A stretch of DNA of 64,000 nucleotides, taken from Takakia lepidozioides. Its lineage: Eukaryota; Streptophyta; Takakiopsida; Takakiales; Takakiaceae. The stretch spans positions 59,192,756 to 59,256,755 of the forward strand of contig CM060731.1 in the NCBI GenBank assembly GCA_030704615.1, written 5' to 3'. Positions 42,851 to 55,796 of the stretch are shown one piece after another. Within the stretch, counting starts at the first letter, position 1; each line of letters begins with the position of its first letter. Under the pieces are notes generated by a model. That model was not told the DNA's origin and searched no databases. It worked only from the letters and a program-made list of their open reading frames with translations. A program made the position numbers and the translations under genes.

Positions 42851-45325
42851 GGGTTTCTTCTTCTGCTAGCTATTTGCCTTGCATCTAGACATTCACAGCT
42901 TATGGCTGCCTGCCAGAGTTGATCTGCATCCTCAGGAAGCTCTTGGACCATTGCTGGAAAATGTTGGATGGAAGAGGTCAACTCTATCAATCCCGAGTCC
43001 ATGGATATCGGAAATGTGAACTGGAAAGGTGATCTGGACTACTTGCATCTCAGTAATTTCTTGCCAGTTTTTGATGTGAGGGTGTTTCAGTCATGCAGGG
43101 AAATGCTGGTGGAGGAGGTGTATGCTCTATGAATAACAAAACTCTTTTCGGTGTGTTAACTTCCCGTAGACCTGGAGTTATTAGGTTGCTATCGCCTCCT
43201 ATTCTCGAGTTTTATATTTTAGAGACTGAAGGACGTTTACATTTTGGACTTGATGGGCGGTGTCCTTCTGTTCTTTTGGGAGGGAAGGTGGAGATCAAAG
43301 GATGATCAGGTGCAAACTCAGCCTTGTTTGTGGCTCCATTGTCTACATGTATTTAGAACACATGAGTATTGGTAGAATTGGACTGCAACCCCAACTGGTG
43401 AAGGTCAACTGTGAGGGTAGGTGGTATCTTTCTCTCTTGTTCATGCTCCGTTTGTTGAGGGCAGGCTATGGCAGATAACATCAGATGAAGTTATCTCGTT
43501 TTCCACAATGTGAGGGGGAATATAGACTGAAATACATTCTAAGCACTAGGTGTGCATTGGGTTTTCGCTACCTACACCTAATCCTACTTGATTCTCATTT
43601 TGGAAAGTTGTCACCCATGGCAACTTGGTTCAGGTAGGTTTTCAGCATGGCTATAATACAAAACCCATGGACACCATTAATCACTATCAAGAGATAGTTG
43701 GGTTCTCCGGGCTTTGGAATGTTAGACTCGGTACAACTTGGCTGCTTAAATATTTCATAGCCTTTGGACCACTGGCATAGCAGCTGGCAAACCAAGAGGC
43801 TAAGGGTTACTTTCCATGTGAACCAACTCCCGTTCTATGAGTGTGTGGCAAGTACTGATCTATTTAGCAGGTCGTGGGGCAAAATAACTGGCTAGTACAG
43901 GTCAACCATGGAGAAGTGCGAGAAGCCCCAATTCACTCAAGAATCGTGAACTTCTGAATTAGTACCTTCCATGATGCCATGACTTCGCGAAATGGGAGCT
44001 AAACACCTGTAGATCCAATGAGTCAGTACACCTTGGGGATGGGTTCCCTCACAAAGATGATAGTCGGCAAATGGGTAATCCTCCCTTTTGCGGGATCACT
44101 CTCAAGCACGAAATCCTTGGAGAGGCTCTTCTTCCTATGGAAGATGCGGTGATTTTGAACTCCTGATAGAAGAGAGAAGAGTTCGTCTCAAGAAAGGCCT
44201 GATTTTCCGTGATGATGGAGGAAGTGAAAGAGCATTGACTAGGAATAATGAGCGCAGGACAAATGAATGAATAGGGGAAGGGTCCTCGTTCAGGCATTCT
44301 TAAACAGTGGAAGGGCCTCTTCAGCTGCCCCTTCACTGGCGTAGGAAACCGACCTGCTCCTTCATGACCGCCTCAAAATCGTCATTTTACAAATTTTGCA
44401 ACACTATAGGTGTCTTACACTTGGCGTAAGGTGCGTCCTCTTGCCAGGACGAAACTTTTCATCAGTAAACGATTTTAATAAAGGCAATATCTAGGTGGTT
44501 CTTACATGTAATGTGGCTGTTCCTTCACCAGCCTAAAAAACCAACCTGCCCCTGGTGCACTACATCACTACATGCAACAATCACAATCCAAAGCCAACAT
44601 CATGACATAACACTATCTTTACAATGTCAACAGGAAGAGAAACACCCTTGAATCATGTGTTGCAGCATTGTACACACTATTGCATGACAAAGGCAGGTCT
44701 TTATTGAATATGTGTAAAGCACACCTTTGGTCTACAAATGGTTTCGTGTTAATGAACACACACTGCAATATATCAAAACAAGAGTACAAGACAGTAGGCA
44801 CCGTGTCTATTGTGTGAAAGGTGGAGGAGAATGCTACAATAGAAGAATGAACATTGGGTTGTCATCCTCGTAAGGCGCCCCTGTGCAGTGTCCCTTTCAA
44901 CTCCAACTCCACATACGTTGCATTTACAGCCTCTTCTGAAGAGCATCTTACACAGGAAACCATGCTTTGTCAAACTGCACATTACAAAGAAACATAAGAC
45001 GGTCAAAATATGGGGTGAGAATACATATGACGCACAAAAATGAACACCAAGACAACGCATTACGGGGTCTTACCGGACTCGCCCCATTTGGACAGGGTTA
45101 ACAAACGTTTGATGGAGGTATAGGTCAATTTAATGGGTGCAAAAGAATCCTAAGAATCCACATTCCCAATTTGAAGGCTGCTGGGGCACAAGAGGCCTGA
45201 ACACCGGGCTGATGATCTTGCCCACTTCCATTCAGGTATGGAGGGAAGAGACCGCGTAACACAACCCACACTTTATGGACAAAAGGGTGCAGACGACGAA
45301 CCTTCTATGAGTTCCCGACAGAGAC
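42850..45325. other. Intergenic DNA
   Basis: No supported gene. The frame at 43000-43135 (SMDIGNVNWKGDLDYLHL) is protein-like but unassigned. Confidence 0.35.
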
Positions 45326-45329
45326 AACC

Positions 45330-45400
45330 AGCATGTAGCCCAGTGGTAAGGGCACATACCCTCTCGCGAATGGTTGTGGGTTCAATCCACCTGTTGGAAG
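45330..45400 (+). mobile_element. tRNA-derived SINE head (A and B boxes)
   Basis: TAGCCCAGTGGTAAGGGC (45336-45353) is an A box and GGTTCAATCC (45379-45388) a B box, spaced as in a tRNA gene, yet no acceptor stem can be formed. This is the usual 5' head of a plant SINE or a tRNA pseudogene. It shares the TAGCCCAGTGGT and GGGTTCAATCC strings with the minus-strand copy at 60940-61015. The 3' limit is not resolved. Confidence 0.6.
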
Positions 45401-47330
45401 TCATTATGGTGTCCACCTTCCCACCGGAAGGGAGTAGCCCTATGGGGTCAAGTGACACCATAAGTTACGCTTGCTTCGGCAACGCGTCCACCTTTTCCCC
45501 GACAGAGTTTAGGTGCTTGAACCTGCGAACCTCCAAAATAAGTACGATATAGTGGGAGCTACAGAACAAATATGCAAGGCTCGAAACAGGAAAGGGAGGT
45601 GAAGGTACTTATTCTTAAAAGACGGGTACAATGAGAGCATGAATGCAAGAAACCATGAAATTCTGGAAATGAGCCTCCTTCCACGATTCCGAAGTCCAAT
45701 CCAAGTAAATGAATGCAAAGCAACATTTTTACTACTAACATGGGGGTAGAGATAAGCCCTTGCATATAATCCAAATCTATCATCCTTTCACTACTCCAAC
45801 CTGGCAACCCTTAGACCTTGGAGATTCTCCATGTTTTCAAGGCGCAATGGCACCTGCTTAGCCGGTAGGTTTGTGAAGAACCAAACATCAATGCTACTCT
45901 TACTGCCTTCTCCATGTCGCCTCCTGTTAAACAAATGAGGTCGGCCCACTTGTCCGTGTCATATTCCTCATGGTACTGGCGCCTGTTCTCAACCATTGTG
46001 CTCCGCTTCACCATGGTGATGAGCTAATTAGCTCTGCAAAATGCAAAGGAAATGGATGTGGTCATTACACACCATTTAGAAGCCCAAAAGCCCTACGAAA
46101 TAAAAACTTGTGAGGAAACAAACCCTACATAATCTTGTTGTTGATGTCCTCCTGCTACTCCTATGATCGTTGTTGCTGTGATCACAACAAAAATATGTTA
46201 ATCTGCAAAGGTGGTCTCACAATCTTTGTTTGAACACACTCTCCATCGAGCAAGTTGCAACGAGGCCAGCTAATGATCTCCTCCAAAACAACACGCCAAA
46301 GGATGCAACTCCACGGATGAAAGAGATCGTGGAACGGGCTTGGTGGCCATTGTGATGTTGCGCGGGCACGACGGAAGTGGATGGAGTAGAGCGATTGGAC
46401 AAGACACTGATAAGACATTTTGCATGTGGATGCGTTCATTACAATAAAAAATCAATCTATTCACATTTGATACTAAATGTCATGTGATTCTACTATTTGG
46501 AAAGATTGGTATAGGCTACATGTGAAGTGAGTACTGTGTTGAAGAAACGTTCATTGTGTGGGTAGTGTGAGAATCAATAACATGGAGTGCACGACCTGCA
46601 TTCAATAGTGTATGAATGAGAAATGCAGAGTTTAAAGGCAGAGTAGCAACACAACATATATGAAATGTATGTTGTCCACATACATGTCAAATGGAGGATT
46701 AGAGATTCCCCAACATCCATTCTGCAATACATGTATTGAGAGTTGGGAGGGGGCCATCTGTCATTTGACACAGTGGACAAGGGGTAGAGAGGTGAAGAAA
46801 ACCTAAAAACGACAAACACATACTCAACCGCTTTCCGTGTTGTGGAAAATTAGTAAGGTTGATGGAAGAACCTTCTCCGGATGCGGCGATTTCCATTCAT
46901 TGTGTGCATACATTTTTATGGACGGAAAACTAAGGATGATTTTTCCCCACTAATGAGTGTTGCGGAATCTAACCAATGAAGCAATACATGTATTTCCTTC
47001 GTCACACACTAAAGGCTTGAAGTAACATTTCATTTTCATCGTAGAGACCTATGCACTATAGTCCGTGAAATGAGTCATTGGAAACCCACTTAGAAGTGGG
47101 GTATGAAGATTACACATAATAAAATACATGAGAATTGCACATCGTTGTGTGTGGAGCAAATCGGGTTGAATGTAGGGTTGAAATCAACTAATTATAGTTA
47201 TTCAGGCAGAGGAAAATTCTTTCATGTTGCAAGCATTTTCGGACAGACTCAGTCAACCGGCATCACTTTCCATGTCCCTCTAAAAACTTCTTGAAATGAA
47301 CAAGGGATTTGCTTTTGCCTCTGTGGAAAA
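45400..47330. other. Intergenic DNA with unassigned minus-strand frames
   Basis: No supported gene. A minus-strand frame at 46014-45811 (YDTDKWADLICLTGGDMEKA) is protein-like but matches nothing I recognise; stops lie on both sides. Confidence 0.3.
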
Positions 47331-47333
47331 AAA

Positions 47334-47906
47334 ATGCATTTGGACTTAGATGACATTGGATATATTACTACTCAATAAATTCATGGAAAAAAATTAATCG
47401 GGCCTTGACATGGGAGACATACTTGGATACATAGGAGATTGCACACTGGTCTTAGATGGGCCTCGATATAGGAGACACACATGAGAGATGCCCTTGGATA
47501 CATAGGAGATTGCACTTGGACTTAGATGACAGTGGACACTTGGGCCTCTATATGGAAGATGCACTTGGATACATAGAAGATTGCACTTGGGCTTGATGGG
47601 CCTTGACATAGGAGACGCATTGGGATACATAGGAAATTGCACTTGGTCTTAGATTTCAATTCTTCACACATGGGGTTACCCTAGAGGTCGCATTTGGTCC
47701 TCAACATATGAGACGCACTTAATACACAGGAGATCTTGCACTTGGGCTTAGATGACACTAGACACTTGGGCCAACCGCACACTAGGCTATCCTAGAGGTC
47801 GCATTTTGAGCCTCGACATAGGGGACACACTTGGATGAATATAAGGGGATTGCACTTGGACTTAGATGACACTGGACACTTGGGCCACCGGCACAGGCTA
47901 CCCTAG
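47334..47906. repeat. Degenerate tandem repeat, units ~56-110 bp
   Basis: Recurring blocks GGGCCTCGACATAGGAGAC, ACTTGGATACATAGGAGATT and GCACTTGGACTTAGATGACA, with GACACTTGGGCC in some units. At least six units occur; short (~56 bp) and long (~100 bp, with added CTACCCTAGAGGTCGCATTT) versions alternate, suggesting repeated expansion of sub-blocks. Open frames across it are a by-product of the repeat. Confidence 0.85.
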
Positions 47907-47929
47907 TAACCATCTAACTATAACTGGAC

Positions 47930-48985
47930 CCGACGGTTTTACGTACCTGCCATTAGAATATAACCGAAGGATAATTAATAGATAATTACCCTTACCCTAT
48001 ACATAATCGGGGTGTTTGGGTATGGATATACCCTACCCTGGAGAGAGGTAATGGTTAGCTCAGTGAGAGGACTCCGACCGAAGCCAAAATCGTTGGGATG
48101 GAACAAATGATTCATGATTAATCATGTGGGATGGAACAAATGGCCACATGAACCAAGCATATAGCCTCCCTCCGGTACATAAAGGTTTAGGCACATTGTG
48201 CACACCATACCATCTGTTACCCTTGACGTTGGATTGCTCTGTGGTATCCACGTCCGTTTATCCTCATTAATGTAGGATGACATCCTCGGCCTGGTGTCTC
48301 ACTCCTCCTCTACTTCCAAATCCCAGTTTATGCTGTCATTGGTATCGGTAATTGTATGCACACAGTGCTCAAACATGGTATGCATATCACCCCATGTGGT
48401 GAATCCAGTGTACTTCGATGTGAATACATCACGCACAGTGTCGTGCCTTTGCAAATTAGCATAGATGTTATCATTGCTCCAACCCTGGTACATGTAATCC
48501 ACTCAACCACCTCTGTTGGTCATTGATGGGCCCACTGCTCTATAGTCAGTCACCCTGCATTCAAGCTCGGCCAATCACCCGTCTCTTGTGGCACTGAAAG
48601 ATCAACCCCTCTATGGTGCTTCCAAAGTAACTTGTGTTCTACCCATGTCGTCTATACAAATCTTAGTTTTTGGAGCCCATAAAGTTGTGTTATGTAGGTA
48701 TGTACACTACCCCTAGATTAATTTATCAATATTGCAAGCATTGTTAAATAAATCTATCTAACTATACCGGGTATTTATCTATACCCGTAGAGTATAAATG
48801 AGGATTTTTACTATTTATTTATATCCTTCAGATTCCACCAGCAGTAATATACTCTTATCTGGAGGGTAGATATTATTTTGAAAATATAGGATACCCGGAT
48901 CCGGAGAGTAAGACAAAATAAATGTTCTTCTTACTCGGACCCGGAGGGTATGTTTAAAACAATATACCCGCACAACACTGGTTTA
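47930..48985. repeat. AT-rich region rich in TACCCG motifs
   Basis: TACCC/GGGTA strings recur at 47985-48045 and 48765-48985 (TATACCGGGTATTTATC, ATACCCGGATCCGGAG, CTCGGACCCGGAGGGTA). ATCTAACTATA occurs at both ends (about 47911 and 48755). TATACCCGCACAACAC appears at 48963 and again, almost identical, at 52431. This looks like debris of a repeat family with a TACCCG-rich end; its class is unknown. Confidence 0.5.
48299..48505 (-). pseudogene. Unassigned protein-like ORF fragment
   Basis: A frame of about 67 codons reads MYQGWSNDNIYANLQRHD and ends in an acidic NWDLEVEEE before the stop. Its composition is like a real globular protein tail, not random sequence, but no family is recognised. 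It lies inside a repeat-rich area, so a transposon origin is likely. Confidence 0.3.
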
Positions 48986-48989
48986 CACT

Positions 48990-50270
48990 TCCTCTCTGTA
49001 ACCTACTGTCATTTGTATTGAAGTTACACTCCCCTCAATTCCACGTCACTATCAAGAGAGGATGTGTAAGATTCAATATGCTAGAGATCAGCCTACCGTC
49101 TTGTCAGAAATCACAGAGGGGCATTAACTTTATACATTATTCCTAGGATTCTTCAATTTATGCGTTGTTATGTTTCTTTTGCATAAATAATTTTTTAGGT
49201 GTATTAACGGTATTGCTATCCATTTCATTTTCAATATGGATTTGTTTGATTTTATTGACATGGTGATGATTACGTGAAGAAGATAATGTTTTTTTTCAAA
49301 AGAAAAATTCGAATAGTCTGGGTAGCTTTAAACAAATAACGACGATGATGTGGCAACAATGACGTGGTAGGACACGTACATTGAGTAGAAATGAGGGAAA
49401 TTTATAGATGAAATATGATAAATGACATATAATTTTCTATGGGACTTCGACAAGGTCCATTAATATCTTAGGGACTTGAATGCGGATTAAAATGCCGCAC
49501 CAAAAGACGGAAAACTAGTGTCTGACCTTCGGTCAATACTAGAATATCTTGGACAATAAGGGGCCCAGTTTGAAAGGGGGTGTGGGGATTACAGAGTGGT
49601 CTAGGAATTATGAAGCGGGAGTTATAGTAAGCTACAGCAGGAGTTCAACCCCATCCATGACATAGACATACATGAACTACAGAAAATACATGCCTCATTA
49701 ATGGAAGGTATTTGAAACTAAAATTTCAAATTTCAATGTGCAAAAAGACGGTAGTTGTTCCCACCCTCATAAGTCTGCATTGATGTCATGAAACACGACT
49801 CTTTATTTTGACACTGTTGTATTGCATCACGTTCCAAATACGTATATTTTTCTTTTTATTTCATCAATTGCAGACCCGTGTAGTGCATGCATGGCCACCG
49901 ATCCCCCAGGAGACGTTGCTGTTCTTCGCCTAATTGTACAATTGCAAAGTGCAGTGCAAACCCCTTTCTCAGGCCTTTCACACACCATGTATTGCCGTGG
50001 AGGTCCCAATGGCACAGAAGTGTTGCTGATTGTATCACAGACGATGTCGCATTTGTTCCATGGGATCGATTAGGAAACTTCACTACAGGAGAGTTGGCTC
50101 GGTCATATGCCCCTTGAAAGTTCACCAAACAACACTAATCTATCATCCAAGAAGGCACCCTCACAGCTCCACGGATGAACAGCTATTTGCAAATGACAAG
50201 GTTTGTATGCATAGGTCTTATCATGTGTTTGTACAATGGTTCTTGTAGGGCAAGAATGAAACTCTCAAAA
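48990..50270. other. Gene-free AT-rich stretch
   Basis: No supported gene. Short overlapping frames occur on both strands around 49820-50250. Confidence 0.4.
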
Positions 50271-50279
50271 CTGTCTTAT

Positions 50280-51751
50280 TTGCCTCCTCCTCTATTTTGT
50301 TTCTCTTTTTTCGGGTACCATTGCTCTTACGGTCCTGAAGACCCTACCATGGCGGTTATGGAAATAAGCAAAGACATTGCTGCCAGCCGAACTGAAACCA
50401 AAACAAAGAAGAATAACAAGGAACAAATGAGGGGAGGGCATCAAACGAGGTCGCACATGTAGATTCATAGTAAAACACTATTACCTTGATCCCAAGATCG
50501 TTATGTTGGTGTATTACCAGTGGAACCACGTCAACAACCATGGTGTTCATGTTCACGACCCTTCCTATGAGAAATCACGGCATGCTCTCATACCTCATCT
50601 AATTAGTAATGATATGAGAGCATGGATCTTACACCAATTGTGCCTAGGTATGTTCTATTAACAAGATAATGACAAATCACACCCAAAAAGTGAAAGACAT
50701 CATGGAAGGCGGGTTGGAGACCTTACACAAGATACATTCCTTTTGTCGCATGATATTAGGAACATTGCCAACAAATGTGATGCGGAGACTTTCAAAAAAT
50801 ATCCTAACAATGAGTGTCCACATGTGGGTGGCCAAGAATGCAGACAGTATCTTCTACTATCAAGAGGAAATCAATCACCCAGCTTGGACATCAAGCGATC
50901 TCAAGCTTGATATACCATTTGTGTTGGGCATTCAAACACAATGGCAGAAAGAACAGATGCTTGACCACCTCGGACATGGTAGAATTGTTTCCCGCGACAA
51001 CACCTTTGGTACGAATGAAAAGAAGGTCGTGTACTACCCCATATGCTCATTCACACTTCCATTTCTCTTATGTATGATAGGTTCTGCTTGATGTATATTG
51101 TCTATTCCACGGCCACCCTTCTTATCCATTCTCTCATTCATCTTGTATGCAATCCTATTGTGAGTTATTGTAGTTCTCCCAGACGCCTCACGATTGTTAC
51201 ACCATTGATGCACTATCCACATTACACCATGATGGTATTTGATGTGTGGCTCAATGCAATCCCTATGGCATATGCTATCACTGCAATGAGCAAAACAATA
51301 GACCTACAACTATGGATGTTTGCGCTACACATGCGAATGACTAACGTGCATCGACTTCGGCGTCTGAATGCGTTCATTGTGGACGATGGAAATGTTGAGA
51401 TAAACGCCATTAGGTCTGATTCTCTTATTTTCAGGACAGTTAGACACCATGCACATACTATGGTGTAGTGAAATTACGTGAATTCTTTTGTCACCTGCAT
51501 TGTGGATTTCATGTGTCATCTCCACTTCATGTAAGGCCTGATTCACTCAGTGCATTTTCTGGTTGACATTTTTCTTCAAATTCAGCAGATCTGTTTGGGG
51601 AGACTCCGCTATCTTCTTGTGCTTGTGGCATGGCCGAAGAGCATGGTTGAAAAATCTTGTCTCCAAGATAAAAGACCCTAACTTGCGTGCCAATATTTTA
51701 CATGACTTGGGGGAAAGTTTTGCAAATGCCTCATTTGCCTTGGAGGACTAG
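50280..51751 (+). pseudogene. Second MULE/FAR1-type transposase, decayed
   Basis: Protein-like pieces run in order: 50491-50640 (VYYQWNHVNNHGVHVHDPSY), 50669-51030 (a helical stretch ending SRDNTFGTNEKK, first catalytic Asp), 51235-51410 (VFDVWLNAIPMAYAITAMS, then FIVDDGNVEINAI with the second Asp) and 51563-51751 (CLWHGRRAWLKNLVSKI, the C..H signature after it). Frame changes and stops separate the pieces, and no SWIM finger was found downstream. It is a different subfamily from the MULE-like gene at 2657, which has CLFHW where this has CLWH. Confidence 0.7.
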
Positions 51752-51979
51752 GGTCTCATCTCTAAGTATTGTGGTTCATTACTTAGAAAGGGGGCCTCCA
51801 TAGATTGTAGGCCCATCTTCCCCTATGCGCTTACCTGCGTTTCACAATCATCCCCTGTTTCTGCACGCATGTCACTTGCTGTACAAAGCCAATCAATCAA
51901 CATATTTGGCATGTATGCAGACCAATGGGAAAATTTTAGGATTGTAATCACAAATTTTTGAGGGCATCATATATCCAGT

Positions 51980-52260
51980 TGATGAGCCCATTTTCTCTGT
52001 TTTGGACGAGCCTACGACCAGATTTGAACCGGAGACCTTTCCCTTGATATCTCTCCTGTCGAGGCTCCAACCATTGTCCAAGAATGCCCATTTTGCTATT
52101 TGTTTTGCGAATTTCCAGACCAAAAGTACTTGAAATTCCAAATCTCCCACATGAAGGGCCAATCATTGCTCCAGGAAAGCCCACTTTGCTATTTTTTGTG
52201 AATTTCCAGCGACCCAAAGCACTTGAAATTCCACATCTCCCACAACGTTGGTCCAAAAAT
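51980..52260 (-). mobile_element. Possible SINE head and two-copy ~95-bp repeat
   Basis: On the minus strand, TGGACAATGGTTGGAGC (52080-52064) resembles an A box and GGTTCAAATC (52030-52021) a B box. Next to it, two related ~95-bp units lie in tandem (52064-52169 and 52170-52255), sharing TGAATTTCCAG, ACTTGAAATTCCA and ATCTCCCACA. The A box is imperfect, so the SINE call is tentative. Confidence 0.4.
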
Positions 52261-54388
52261 CATGAGACCAAGCCCGTGCACCCCTCCTGATCGAGGGTTT
52301 CCAACGGCACCAAGCACCAGCGTTGGGCCCCTATGGTTTGGGAGATCTCAACGACTTGACAAACAAAACAAAACAAAACAAACGACTCGCTTCATATATT
52401 GATATCCTGATATACCCGGCGGGTATATGGTATACCCGCACAACACCGCTGTAAACTCCAGCCGGGGTTACGCGATCCACTTGGGGTTACACTGGGTCAC
52501 ACAACTCACACTTGATCTCGAAATTTGAGTAAGTCCAAATTTGGCTAGTAAGTTTAAAATGGACTAAGAGAAGTTGCACAATGCTGGCAATACAAGGCAT
52601 AAAGTTGTAATCTGATGCTCCACACAGGGGACCAAAGCTCAAAGAGGTCTCTCTCCCTCTCCCTCTAGGTAGCAATAAAGGGAACGAATTCAAGGATCAC
52701 ACTGCTAGAGTCTATTATGATGAGGCAGACCAGCCATAGATGGCACATCCAGTCAACAGGCACAAGCAGATTAATTACCTTTGATCCTACCAAGAAAATG
52801 AATCCGACATTCCGACTGCTTAATTCTTTCAAGATTCACATCTGCAATCTTGCGCAAAAAGGCGAGTACCCAGTAAGCCCTTTTAATTATACTGTTGAAT
52901 GACATATCCAGGAAGGAGATTTCATACTAAAAGCTCCACTGTCAAAAAGTATGGAAGTTTCGGCAGTAGTAGCAACGTTGGCAATACTGTCCGTACATTC
53001 TATCAATTACTTATATAAGAAAACTTAAAGAATGTGATAGAGATTTGTACCTCTCCCTCCTGGTCAGATGTGGATCATTCTCCGGTTGGCTCCCCCGGCT
53101 CAGCTGATATACTATTTACACCTTCTTCAACGCACTTGACTATCCATGGCTTGTTTAATCGCAGCTTCGTGAGACTAATGATCTTGGCTCAATTGAACCC
53201 CTCAGGCGCGTATGAGAATAGTAAAAAAGCGCATAAGACCAGAAAGCTATGGCGAGGAAAGAACCCTAAACTGGTTTGGGTATATATCACACTTACAAAA
53301 TCTATCAAGTTCTGTGATTCCAAATCCTACTTACCTTCCGATCAGGTCACCAGCGCTGAAGCAGATAGACGCATGTAGGCAGTTTGAGCAGGACTTTATG
53401 TGGGATAATTTCGACCGCTGCTTTCATGGCCCGTGTCTAAAGTGGTGAAAGCACCATAGAAACTAGTGTAGGCATTTATGACTCATTTCACTTTTGTGCT
53501 CACCCTCGTGAAGAATTTCGCACTAAAGTAGTAGTAGTTCACAAGGCTGTTTTTTCAGTAGTGACGGACACGTTCCACTGTCCAGGCTCATTAACAGCCC
53601 TGGGAATAGCAATGCCCAAGATATAACAGAGATCGTAAACTCGGTGAGAGTAAGGTTTGCCTGAGTCCAAGTACGACAAATCCTTGTGTATACTGCAACA
53701 ACAAGGTTTTGGGATAATTGTAGCGATGATGGACTTGTAGCATCAATCGACAAAATGATTCTGCTATCTTCGGAGAAAATTTGAGGTGAAGCTAAGGGCT
53801 AAGATGGATGGCAAATCACTCAGGACAGATTCATGCAAACACTCTATCTCAGCCAAATAAGCAAGCTACATCACTAACGTTGTGAATTTTTTTGGCTTGA
53901 AAGATGCTCATACGCAATGTCAATAGATCTAGTTCATCTCAGAACAGTGATCATGAGTTGGTAGTGTCATTGATTTGAATTCATTAGTGTGTGAAGAGTA
54001 CTGACAGAGACGTCCAGTACCATCTTGTGAATGCACCAAGAGCAGTAGGACACACTCTAATGATTCTCTCACAAGAGGTAAGCTACATTACACTCTGACA
54101 GTGGGTTTAATCTGCCAACTTTGGTGTGCTTCAAAGCTCACTAATGCTGATTTCCTTAGCCGATGAAGGTGATTTTGATGACAACTATTTCAGATCTTAC
54201 TATTATCCGCAGAAGCCTATGTCTGGTCGGAGGTAAAGTTCTTTGAATGAATCTGAATGTGAACACTCCAAATTGCTCTCAAACTTAAAATATGTGGAAA
54301 AACCGGCACACGTTATGCACTGCTTATATACTACCGCCTTCCACGGTGGTAGGGCTCCTTGTGGAAATCCCCACAGCATGATGTGGAT
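52260..54388. other. Intergenic DNA
   Basis: Contains an (AAACA)n tract at about 52362-52383 and a TATACCCG patch at 52410-52445. No supported gene. The frame at 53034-53378 has no family signature. Confidence 0.4.
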
Positions 54389-54389
54389 C

Positions 54390-55796
54390 CTACTTGAGGA
54401 GCCATTTTGCGGCGTGTTCCGCTAATTTTAAATCACCGTGGATTCTGCAGGAGCCAAGTAAGGCCCCACATACAGACATATCCGGTTCATTTTGCATTTT
54501 TTTAAGGAAATCCTCGGCCTTGTCCAATTGCCCCGCTCGGCCAAGAAGGTCCACCATGCAGCCAAAATGCTCCACCATAGGAGTGAGGCCATGATATTGA
54601 TTCATGGAACAGTAGTAGTGACATCCTTCATCCACCAGGCCCACATGGCTACATGCATAGAGAAGAGCTACAAAGGTGGTACAATTTGGCTTCAAACCTT
54701 GCTGTTGCATCTGCTCAAATAAATGAAGGGCCTCCCTACCACACCCATGCTGGGCACACCCTGTGATCATGGCATTCCATGAGACCACATTTCGTTGAGC
54801 CATATTGCCAAAAACACAACGTGCCTCATTTATGCTCCCGCATTTGGCATACATGTCAACAAGGGCAGTCTCCAAATTGATATCTGATGTTATCCTAGCT
54901 TTGAGAGAACTGGCATGGACCTCTTTGCCCATTTCCAGGGCTCCTAGGCTTGCACATGCACCGAGAGTGCATATAAAGGTGACCCTGTCTGGTGCCACCT
55001 CTTCCTGTTGCATCTGTCCATATAGCTCAAAAGCCTCCCTACCAAAGCCATGCTGAGCATATCCTGTGATCATGGTGTTCCAGGAGACCACGTCTCGTTG
55101 AGCCATATTGGCGAACACTTGATGCGCCTCATTCATGCTCCCACATTTGGCATACATATTGACAAGGGCATTCTCCAGAATGATGTCACACATAATCCCA
55201 GCTTTGATGATGTCAGCATGCACCTCTTTGCCCTTCCCCAGGGCTCCAAGGCTGGCACATGCATTGAGAACACAAGTGAATGTGACTATGTTGGGCATCA
55301 TCCCTTCCCCTTGCATTTGCTTATATGTTTTGAAACCATCCACAGCAAAACCATGCCTGGCATACCCTGCTATCAGTATTGTCCATGTAAACAGATTTCG
55401 TTCAGGCATTTTGTCAAACAGCTGGCGCGCATGAGCCATGCTCCCACACTTGACATACATGTTAACAATGGTGTTTAGTAGAAATGTACTTGGCTTGAGT
55501 CCACTTTTAGTAATGTGGGCATGCACCTGTTTTCCCTCTGATAAACTTTTTCCATTCATGCACTGCTGCAAGAGACAGACATAGGTGTTGGGGTCGACCT
55601 GAATGTCTGGTTGGTCCAGACGGTGCAGTGCCTCCTTGAGTCCTCCTGCTTTACGTAGGGTCAAATCCTCACAAGGTGCAAAGGAGGGTTGGTGGACTCC
55701 CTCTCCTGATCCTCTTTCAACAGTAGTGGTAATGGTGGAGGTGCTACTCCTGCCGCCATTCAGAGGTCCAACAAGAAACGTGGGCAACCCTGCCAT
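54390..55796 (-). CDS. PLS-type pentatricopeptide repeat protein, ends at the E motif
   Basis: ATG at 55796, TAG at 54392-54390, 468 residues. After a ~60-residue non-repeat N-terminus come about ten PPR motifs of mixed length (PNTYVCLLQQCMNGKSLSEG, FLLNTIVNMYVKCGSMAHAR, LFTWTILIAGYARHG, VVSWNTMITGYAQHG). The C-terminal part MVDLLGRAGQLDKAEDFLKK and ALLGSCRIHGDLKLAEHAAK marks the start of an E motif. The stop directly follows KWLLK; past it the frame still reads DPHHAVG, the expected next part of E, so the E domain and any DYW domain have been lost by a nonsense change. Such proteins bind organellar RNA, often for C-to-U editing. A clear transit peptide was not judged. No other frame damage; it may still act as a truncated protein. 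Confidence 0.85.
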   Translation of the reverse strand: MAGLPTFLVGPLNGGRSSTSTITTTVERGSGEGVHQPSFAPCEDLTLRKAGGLKEALHRLDQPDIQVDPNTYVCLLQQCMNGKSLSEGKQVHAHITKSGLKPSTFLLNTIVNMYVKCGSMAHARQLFDKMPERNLFTWTILIAGYARHGFAVDGFKTYKQMQGEGMMPNIVTFTCVLNACASLGALGKGKEVHADIIKAGIMCDIILENALVNMYAKCGSMNEAHQVFANMAQRDVVSWNTMITGYAQHGFGREAFELYGQMQQEEVAPDRVTFICTLGACASLGALEMGKEVHASSLKARITSDINLETALVDMYAKCGSINEARCVFGNMAQRNVVSWNAMITGCAQHGCGREALHLFEQMQQQGLKPNCTTFVALLYACSHVGLVDEGCHYYCSMNQYHGLTPMVEHFGCMVDLLGRAGQLDKAEDFLKKMQNEPDMSVCGALLGSCRIHGDLKLAEHAAKWLLK

